This document shows positions 7,768 through 14,300 of a stretch of 15,222 bases of DNA, piece by piece; position 1 is the stretch's first letter, and each line of letters starts with the position of its first letter. The position numbers and the translations under genes were made by a program. The stretch is from CAZOZK01 sp964584245 (GTDB lineage: Bacteria; Patescibacteriota; Microgenomatia; UBA1400; PJMF01), in contig CAZOZK010000016.1 of NCBI GenBank assembly GCA_964584245.1, forward strand, positions 1-15,222, written 5' to 3'. The notes below the pieces were generated by a model. It saw nothing but the letters and a program-made list of their open reading frames with translations. It did no database searches and was not told the DNA's origin.

Positions 7768-8490
7768 TTACGCCTGCTTGGCAAGCTCACGATCTCTTGT
7801 AAAGGTAATTGCATCGTGAAGTGACTCAAAAGTCCCAGTATCAAACCAGCGACCTTCTACAAAAGCCACATCGAGTGTGCCTTCTTGTAAGAATAAATTA
7901 TTGAGGTCGGTAATTTCTAACTCACCTCGAGCAGATGGCTTCAAATTTTTGGCTTTTTGGACTACAGAGTTATCGTAGATATATAAACCTGTGACTGCAT
8001 AATTAGACTTTGGCACTGCAGGCTTTTCTTCAATTGAGGTAGCGACTTGATTTTCATCAAATGCAACCACACCAAATCGTTCTGGATCTGGAACCTGTTT
8101 TGCAAAGACACGACCACCAGTTTTAAAACTGGTAATTGCATCTGAAAAATTGTCTTCAAACAAGTTATCACCCAAAATAAGCGTAACGTCATCGGATCCA
8201 ATGAAATTTTGGCCCAAAATAAATGCTTGTGCTAACCCCTCTGGTTTGTCTTGAATTTCGTAGGTGAATTTGCAACCAAACTCTTTACCACTTCCCAATA
8301 AATTCAAAAAATCACCTGCGTGATCTGGAGCTACTATAATCAGAATGTCTTTGATACCTCCACTTACCAAGGTTTCAATAGGAAAATAGATCATAGGCTT
8401 GTTGTAGATTGGCAACAATTGTTTACTCGTTACTCTGGTGAGCGGTCGGAGTCTGGTTCCAGAACCACCTGCTAAAATGATACCTTTCAT
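7768..8490 (-). CDS. RmlA-type sugar-1-phosphate nucleotidylyltransferase (short form)
   Basis: This family makes dTDP- or UDP-sugars from a sugar-1-phosphate and a nucleoside triphosphate, the first step toward activated sugars for cell-surface glycans. Visible motifs: GGSGTRLRPLT at 8-18 (nucleotide binding), SKQLLPIYNKPMIYFP at 22-36, GDN at 107-109 with the metal-binding Asp108, EEKP at 154-157, GELEITDLN at 189-197 and WFDTGT at 215-220. Glucose-1-phosphate thymidylyltransferase (RmlA/RfbA) is the closest match. It has 240 residues against about 290 for classical RmlA, so the C-terminal allosteric/dimer part is missing, as in other short members. No rmlB, rmlC or rmlD is in the window, so the final sugar is unknown. 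An AAGGGA Shine-Dalgarno lies 10 bases before the ATG at 8490. Confidence 0.9.
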   Translation of the reverse strand: MKGIILAGGSGTRLRPLTRVTSKQLLPIYNKPMIYFPIETLVSGGIKDILIIVAPDHAGDFLNLLGSGKEFGCKFTYEIQDKPEGLAQAFILGQNFIGSDDVTLILGDNLFEDNFSDAITSFKTGGRVFAKQVPDPERFGVVAFDENQVATSIEEKPAVPKSNYAVTGLYIYDNSVVQKAKNLKPSARGELEITDLNNLFLQEGTLDVAFVEGRWFDTGTFESLHDAITFTRDRELAKQA

Positions 8491-8521
8491 AGATTTTAAT
8501 TCCCTTCTCTATATATACGGT

Positions 8522-8575
8522 CAGTGTATCATACACTGCGTATGAATTTATCATAGAACTCATTGCAATGAGTTC
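8522..8575 (-). promoter_or_regulatory. Cluster of three dyads upstream of the nucleotidylyltransferase gene
   Basis: Three inverted repeats abut in the 83-base gap. CAGTGTAT-C-ATACACTG (8522-8538) is perfect with a one-base centre. TATGA-N5-TCATA (8541-8555) follows. GAACTCATTG/CAATGAGTTC (8556-8575) is a perfect 20-base palindrome that overlaps the stop of the 85-residue gene. On the minus strand the first dyad contains TATGAT at its centre, which could be a -10 element, so a repressor bound there would block transcription. No U-tract follows any dyad, so intrinsic termination is less likely. The role as an operator is inference. Confidence 0.5.
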
Positions 8576-8831
8576 AAATAGTAAGCAATCCTAACACCAC
8601 CATTCCTAGTACACTTACCCCAAGATATTCGAGAATGACTTGCCTTGTCACAAATGATGTTTTGACGTGAGTTGCAACACCCCAGCAAAAGTAAAATATT
8701 CCTAAACTAAGGATAACTATTCTTTGATATAAGACATTTGGCCAAGTGCCCAAAAAAAGTGTTACACCTGTTAACAGACCAACCACTAAGATTGTATAGG
8801 CTATTTTATGTTTTTTGAGTTCTTGTAACAT
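8574..8831 (-). CDS. Small multi-pass membrane protein (85 aa), unknown
   Basis: No family recognised. A short lysine-containing start (MLQELKKHK) is followed by three hydrophobic stretches at about 10-28, 36-54 and 64-84, so nearly all of the protein is in the membrane. The ATG at 8831 is 11 bases after the stop of the CAP gene, with AGGA-type purines upstream, so it is probably in the same transcript. The stop is TGA, the only one among the genes here; the reading-through frame has no sign of coding conservation, which supports the standard code over TGA-as-glycine. The stop overlaps the 20-base palindrome described upstream of the nucleotidylyltransferase gene. Confidence 0.65.
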   Translation of the reverse strand: MLQELKKHKIAYTILVVGLLTGVTLFLGTWPNVLYQRIVILSLGIFYFCWGVATHVKTSFVTRQVILEYLGVSVLGMVVLGLLTI

Positions 8832-8842
8832 AGTTTGTAATC

Positions 8843-9847
8843 CTATCCTACTAATCCAGCTTTAAAGAAAATTATTAAAAATGCCACTGTAGCTAAAAAC
8901 AGAATGTGGGCCATGTTTTTGCCGACCACACGCACGGTTCGTGAATGATCCACTATCCAAGAGTCGTAGACCAAGGTGCTACCTAGTATCATAATTAAGC
9001 TCAAGAAAACTGCTTTGCTAATCTGCAAGGGCGTAAATAATGGTGGCACTTCAATTGATCCCATTGGGAGCAGAAGAGCTGCTAAGACTTGTGGTTGAGG
9101 AGTAGGTTTTTTGATTGCATCACTGCCCGCAGTTGGATCAGTTTCTGCGTTTTGTGCGGGTTCTGTTGATTCGGTTGCTGCTGCAGCGCTTTTAGGGTTT
9201 GCCGCGTATGCAGCTCTTACTTGCTTGGTGGTATCCGCAGCATTTGAGGTAATGCTTGGCTGAGTAACAGCAGGCTGACCAAACATCTGCACAACAAGAG
9301 TCGTTTCATACTCTTCAAGAGATCCACTAATCACAGCAATACCCAGCTCTGTGTACTTTGAATTTAAAATATTTGCTTTGTGTGTTGGGGATGCCATCCA
9401 CGCCGAAACCATGGTGTCAGTTTCTGCAAAATCTCTGGCCAGATTTTCTCCTGCCACGCGGTATTTGTATCCTGATTGCTGAATAAAGTACCAAGGCTCA
9501 GTGCCGTCTGGCGCAACGTGTGCCCAGTATTGATTGGTCATCATATGTTGACCCTTGGCGAGAGCCGCTTGTGTTAATTGCTGATTAATAACCAATGGCG
9601 GTAAACCTACTTGTGCACGTTGTTCATTAGTTTTCTCAATAACTTGGGCTGGAGTAATTGTTGAAGCGAACCCTAAAACTGCTCCATATTGTTGTCCAAA
9701 ATGGCTCAAAAATTGAACCCCGACTGCGAACACAATCATGACACCACTCAAGTACACATACGCAATCGAGTGTAAAATCCGCGCGCGATGGTTGTTAGAT
9801 CGCCTAGGATGAAATAAATGTGAAAAAATAGTTTGCAATGATCGCAC
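8843..9847 (-). CDS. Membrane-anchored CAP (SCP/PR1) domain protein
   Basis: A 334-residue protein. A basic N-terminus and a membrane helix (about 31-50) lead to a CAP domain at about 67-191: NEQRAQVGLPPL, the His110 segment YWAHVAPDG, GEN at 133-135 with Glu134, SPTHKANIL at 153-161 with His156, and the closing strand TTLVVQMFG. These are the cavity residues of the CAP superfamily, secreted proteins of mostly unclear enzymatic role in bacteria. A low-complexity Ala/Thr/Pro linker follows at 192-260, then two further membrane helices at about 275-295 and 311-331. A C-terminal helix pair behind a long linker also occurs in the giant surface protein. The frame starts at a GTG (9847) with only weak GGGTG upstream; no upstream ATG is in frame. 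It is probably co-transcribed with the signal peptidase gene. Confidence 0.88.
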   Translation of the reverse strand: MRSLQTIFSHLFHPRRSNNHRARILHSIAYVYLSGVMIVFAVGVQFLSHFGQQYGAVLGFASTITPAQVIEKTNEQRAQVGLPPLVINQQLTQAALAKGQHMMTNQYWAHVAPDGTEPWYFIQQSGYKYRVAGENLARDFAETDTMVSAWMASPTHKANILNSKYTELGIAVISGSLEEYETTLVVQMFGQPAVTQPSITSNAADTTKQVRAAYAANPKSAAAATESTEPAQNAETDPTAGSDAIKKPTPQPQVLAALLLPMGSIEVPPLFTPLQISKAVFLSLIMILGSTLVYDSWIVDHSRTVRVVGKNMAHILFLATVAFLIIFFKAGLVG

Positions 9848-9892
9848 ACACCCATTATGCTAGATACTCAGTCAAGATAGCAAGTACACAAT

Positions 9893-10489
9893 TTATTGGT
9901 TAAGTAGTATGCGTGTAATTGGCCTATTTTTTTTGTTGTGAATATATGTGCGCAAGATGTGACTGCCAAAAACTATGATTGGAACTACCAGAGACAATAC
10001 AATGCCATTTGGTGTTTGTAACCAAGTGATTAGATAGCCAACATAGAGAATTTGAAAAGTAACTTTTCCAATGACATTTGTATGAGCGACTTTCCATGGA
10101 TCACTACTAGAATTGGCATCGCCTTTTGTGACGTACTCAGTTTGAGTTACATCGATAATGCGGTGAAGCGCAATAATTTTGGATTGATGGGTATTAGATT
10201 TATCACTGGTGTTGGCAATTGCGTTTGGGTGTACAAAGGCAATGACATCATCTTGAGTGTAGCTTGCTCTGGCTGAAAGCCAGAGCAAGCTACCAATTGG
10301 AATACTCGGTTCCATGGAACCTGACTGCACTACCCCAAACCGACCACTCACCGGCCATTCAAAAATAGAAACCATACACAATCCCCCAAATCCTGCTAGA
10401 GTAGTAGCCAGTACTAACCAACTAATCGCACCTATCATGGTGTGCAGTTTATTTTGTTTTTTTGTTTTTTGTGACATATTCAATTTCAT
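9893..10489 (-). CDS. Signal peptidase I, SipW/ER type (Ser-His)
   Basis: A 198-residue membrane protease that cleaves signal peptides outside the membrane. An N-terminal helix lies at about 17-42. The catalytic Ser58 is in QSGSMEP (55-61). The general base position reads LHR (His109), so this is the Ser-His type of SipW and the eukaryotic/archaeal Sec11, not the Ser-Lys type of LepB. KGDAN (122-126) supplies the conserved Asp124. A C-terminal helix lies at about 160-180. In Bacillus, SipW processes TasA; here the TasA-like gene lies 47 bases upstream, a classic arrangement that supports both calls. GAGGAA lies 6 bases before the ATG at 10489, confirming this start. A perfect 16-bp hairpin lies within codons 66-77. 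Confidence 0.9.
   Translation of the reverse strand: MKLNMSQKTKKQNKLHTMIGAISWLVLATTLAGFGGLCMVSIFEWPVSGRFGVVQSGSMEPSIPIGSLLWLSARASYTQDDVIAFVHPNAIANTSDKSNTHQSKIIALHRIIDVTQTEYVTKGDANSSSDPWKVAHTNVIGKVTFQILYVGYLITWLQTPNGIVLSLVVPIIVFGSHILRTYIHNKKNRPITRILLNQ
10259..10293 (-). repeat. Perfect 16-bp inverted repeat inside the signal peptidase gene
   Basis: The arms at 10259-10274 and 10278-10293 are exact reverse complements (GTAGCTTGCTCTGGCT on one side) with a three-base loop. They cover codons 66-77 of the signal peptidase, directly after the catalytic SGSMEP motif. In mRNA this would be a very stable stem. The protein still aligns with the expected family spacing, so it is not an obvious insertion. 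No U-tract follows. A role in slowing translation or in differential expression along the operon is inference. Confidence 0.85.
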
Positions 10490-10536
10490 GTTTGATTCCT
10501 CGGTTTTAGGTCTAAATCAGGTAAGCAAAGCAAGCA

Positions 10537-11229
10537 TTAACTTGGCATGTATTCACTCAAGAACTCAAAGTCGACTGTCACCTGTGAACCACCATAGGTA
10601 ACAGGGACTGTGCTCAGCAACTTCCATTCAAAGGTAAGCCCTTTGCCTGTGCCATTTGTTCCGCCAAGTTGAGGATTTGTAGCTGACCCTGGCAGTACTG
10701 TTCCACCAGATTCGAGATCTAAACGCAGTCCTGTATGCCCTTTAATAAGTAACTCATTTAGTGTAACGGTGTTGTTGGTATTAACATCAACTAAACCAAG
10801 GATTGTTGGCAATAAATCTTCTCCTGTATCAAGAACACCATTGCCGTTTCTGTCGTACCAAGCTTTAGTCAATGCTATGTGCTCATCAACTGGTTCTCCA
10901 ACGCCGTGGTTGCGCTTAAACCACACTTTGAAGTTTGCTATATCAATATTTCCGGCTGAGCGGGCAAAGACTTTTCTGCTAAATGATTGGCCAGGTGCCC
11001 AACCCGCAGGGGTCTGCCATACTGAAGTTGGTGCGATAACCCAATTGCCTACTCCAGGATCTGCAATGCCATTGCCATCAGTATCAGTAGTACTCAACTG
11101 CAATCGATACGTTCCAGGCATAAAGACATTCCCAGCCACCACAACCGACTCCGTATACAACGCAAACACATGGGTTACCATCTGCAACCAAATCAAAAAT
11201 AGAAAACAAGAAAATACTAGTTTTTTCAT
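10537..11229 (-). CDS. TasA/camelysin-like secreted protein, likely SipW substrate
   Basis: A 230-residue secreted protein. A signal peptide covers 1-23 (MKKLVFSCFLFLIWLQ..., likely cut after VFA). The mature start, LYTESVVVAGNVFMPGTYRL, resembles the FSDTxxSxGNTFxAGTLxL start of SipW-dependent TasA/CalY proteins, which form extracellular fibres. A beta-sandwich-like body ends in FEWKLLSTV and VTVDFEFL strands. Calcium-type loops are visible: DRNGNGVLDTGE (126-137, a full 12-residue EF-hand pattern), DVNTNNTVTLNE (148-159, a second with Asn at position 6) and DTDGNGIAD (49-57). Such loops are not part of standard TasA to my knowledge. The signal peptidase gene follows by 47 bases. The start has the best Shine-Dalgarno I found in the window. 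The TasA family call rests on motif pattern and neighbourhood, so it is moderate. Confidence 0.65.
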   Translation of the reverse strand: MKKLVFSCFLFLIWLQMVTHVFALYTESVVVAGNVFMPGTYRLQLSTTDTDGNGIADPGVGNWVIAPTSVWQTPAGWAPGQSFSRKVFARSAGNIDIANFKVWFKRNHGVGEPVDEHIALTKAWYDRNGNGVLDTGEDLLPTILGLVDVNTNNTVTLNELLIKGHTGLRLDLESGGTVLPGSATNPQLGGTNGTGKGLTFEWKLLSTVPVTYGGSQVTVDFEFLSEYMPS

Positions 11230-11232
11230 GTA

Positions 11233-11244
11233 ATCACCTCCCTT
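11233..11244 (-). promoter_or_regulatory. Near-perfect Shine-Dalgarno for the TasA-like gene
   Basis: AAGGGAGGTGAT on the minus strand is almost fully complementary to the usual 16S rRNA 3' end, with GGAGG 7 bases from the ATG at 11229. Other genes here have short or no Shine-Dalgarno sequences, so this points to high translation of the TasA-like protein, as expected for a structural surface protein. It also fixes the start codon. Confidence 0.8.
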
Positions 11245-11253
11245 CTACACACA

Positions 11254-11259
11254 AGTATA
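11254..11259 (-). promoter_or_regulatory. Possible -10 element upstream of the TasA-like gene
   Basis: TATACT on the minus strand lies 24 bases before the start codon, in the 87-base gap after the giant surface gene. No -35 at proper spacing is evident, so a separate promoter for the TasA/SipW-like pair is possible but weakly supported. Confidence 0.25.
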
Positions 11260-11316
11260 GAAAAGAATGATGACACGGAGCTTACACAGCCGTACTAAAA
11301 TTACTCAACTTTTAGC

Positions 11317-14300
11317 TTACTCCACACTCACTTCTTCTAAAAATGAGTAGCCTAAGAATCTAACTAATCCTGCAATAACTAAAGCTATCGCCCAGAACCA
11401 GTTGTTGATAAAGGCTAGTACTGTGCCGAGCTCAAAGCATTGGATATCGCGAAGTAGATAGTATGCCAGTACGGTAACAATCACTAATGAACCGATTAAG
11501 GCAAACTTAGTACTTCCAGCAGCTCGTCTAAGCAAGAATTCAGAAGCAAATCCGCCAACTACCAGTATGAGCAAGAGTGTCCATGGAAGATACAATCGAA
11601 CTCCACAAGTGTCCTCGGTTACGCCAGCTACTTGGCCACTTTGACCAGCGGTATTTTTTAGTTCAAAACTTGGAGTTGCTTGTTCAACAAAGTTGACTTC
11701 TTCAACTCCGAGTACCTCTCCGGCTGGAGCAAAACCAGCGACTGGAGTAAATGGATTTGCACCCGCTACACCAGCGATAGATCCTGTTGAAACTTCGTTT
11801 GAATTTGCACTTTGATTATCGACGCTATCAACTGCTCTCACCATAAAGTAGTACGTGCCAGCTGCTAATCCTTCGACTTTGAAGGTCGTTACATTGCCAA
11901 CATTTGCGGCATAAATGTACTCACCTGATCGTACGCCGTAATACAAAATATAGCGCGTTGCATCTGGAACAGCTGTCCAACTAAGCGTTGCTGTGCCTGG
12001 GGTTGTTCCAACCAAAGTCAAGACAGGAGCACTTGGAGCCGTTCTATCAATGATGACTGTTGTGGAGGCTTCTTTTGAGTTGCCAACAAAGTCAAAAGCT
12101 TTGACAATAACTTCCCACTCGCCTTCTGTATTCATTTGATCAATCATTGTTTCAAATGTCGAAGCGTTAACGGTTTTACTATATTGGATTGAGCCATTTT
12201 TGAGTCTCCAAATAATTTCGTATTTGTCGATCCCAATGGCATCACTTGCGTTTGTCCAGGTAATTTTTGAGGTAGAACCACTGGTTCTATCTGGATTTGC
12301 TTTGACATTGAGTGGACCATTAATTAGCTGGGTTGCATCCCAAGCTAAGTTTTTGGCGCCGACTGCTGTTTCATTTCCTGCGGTGTCAATTGCTTTGTAG
12401 TACAAAATATACGAGCCTTCGCCAGGAATTTGGAATGGACCAGTATACACAGTCCATGGGCCAGTTGAACTGTTCCATGAGTACAAAATAGAATCTAGTG
12501 AATAATCATCAGAAGCGGTTAACGTTACAGTTGGCCGGGTTTTGTACCAGTTATTTGCGCCATCTGGATTAGTGGGGTTAACACTAATTTGAATTTCAGG
12601 AATTGTTTGATCGAGCACAACGGTGAGTTGTGTGCCGTCATCAATATTTCCTGCTGCATCGACTGCTCGTGAAATAATGGTATAGGTGTCTTCAGCGACG
12701 CCGCCACTAATTAAGTAGTTCCAAGTTGCCCAAGAATCTGAAGTTGCAGCGGCCACACGTACAGGAGCTAGTGGGTTAACTTCTAGAATCCAAGCTGCAC
12801 CATCCCAATAGAATCCATCTGAACTGCGCTGAATCGAAAGTGACACTCCGGTGAGTCCACTTGATGGAATTGGGTCGGTAGCGGTTCCAGTAAGTGAACC
12901 ATCCCAGGTGTTAGTTACTAATAATCCTGGTGTACTGGCATCAGCAAAAGCTGGGGTAGTAATGGTTGATACTGGTTTGGTGTTATCAACAAGCACTGTA
13001 ATTGTGGTTTCGGAGCCAGCATTTCTGTTTCCGGCTCTGTCTCGAGCTGCCAAATGAATTGTGTACTGGCCATCAGCGACGCCGGTTGTATCCCAAGTGT
13101 AAAACACTTGATCATTGAGCACTGATGCGTAGACGGTTGCTTGAGTCAAAATTGCCCCACCAACTGCTTGAATTCGATAGTAATAACGCAAGAGATTTGT
13201 TTCTGTAATTGTGCCGCGAACTGCAACAGAACCAGAAAGAATATCGCCATTTGAGACGTTAGTAATTACGGTGACAGGGAATGTTGTATCCACAGTAATT
13301 GTTTGAGTTACTACTGCACTGATATTTCCAGCTCGATCATAACTTCGGGCAGAAACGGTGTAGACACCATCTGTTAAAGCGGCTGTAGTAAATGAGAAAG
13401 CTCGAGTGATATCACCTGAAACTCCAGCTACAGTAGCTGGACTCCATGCCTGGACTTCGCCAGAAATGCCATCAACTTTAAATTCGACAAGATCGATACC
13501 AGCTAAATACTGATCGGTTGTAGATCCAGTAAAAGTTGGTGTTGAATCACTCGTAAAGTCTGCTGATGAGTTCGTCGTCGCAGGGAATGCCTGATTTAAT
13601 GAAATCAAAGGAACCTGAGTATCATAGGTAATAGTACAACTACCTGCCAATGTTTTTGAACTTAATGCCCATGCTGACTTGTTATTTGCGGTATCAACTG
13701 CACGAACAGCATAGCCATACAATCCATCAACTGGAGGCACCCAAGAGTGGATGAATTGATTGGTTGTTAGTACTTGCTCGTTTATCCCAATTGATCCATC
13801 TGGATTAAATGAGGTGTATTCATAGTGTAAGAAATCTGTTTCAGAATTTGCATTCCAAACTGGATATAAGGTTTGTCTTTGAGCGAAGTCGCCACATGCG
13901 AAAATTTGTGTACCTGCAACATTTGTTCGTCGCAAGTTAGCTGGAGTAGCTGGAGTTGTTCTATCAATGGTGAGCTGTGAACACACAGCAGTTGATGCAT
14001 AGTCTGATCCGCCAACAAGTAAATCTTCTTGCGTAATCTCTGTGTCGCCAATCAAATATCCTGATGCATTTGCACCGGTGTAGGCTTTGACACTTCTGGT
14101 GTAGGTACCTTCAGCGGTACCCATAGTAATGTATCTAAAGACATTATTTGTACTATCAAATTCGGTGTAGGTAGTAAAACCAGCGGTGTTGTTAAATCGA
14201 GTTACATCATAACCAGCGACTGTGTAATCTGCTGTCGCGCTGATTGTCACAGGTGATGCACCAGTTGGAACCCAGTTGCTACCATTCCATCTAAAACTTC

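Noticed and set aside
7749..7844. Upstream ATG at 7844 as the start of the 328-residue gene
   Set aside because: It would overlap the nucleotidylyltransferase gene by 77 bases and put 32 polar residues before the signal anchor; the ATG at 7748 is a better fit.
10769..11233. A 154-codon plus-strand open frame opposite the TasA-like gene
   Set aside because: It is the antisense shadow of a well-supported minus-strand gene that has a signal peptide, a strong Shine-Dalgarno and family motifs; its own product shows no domain.
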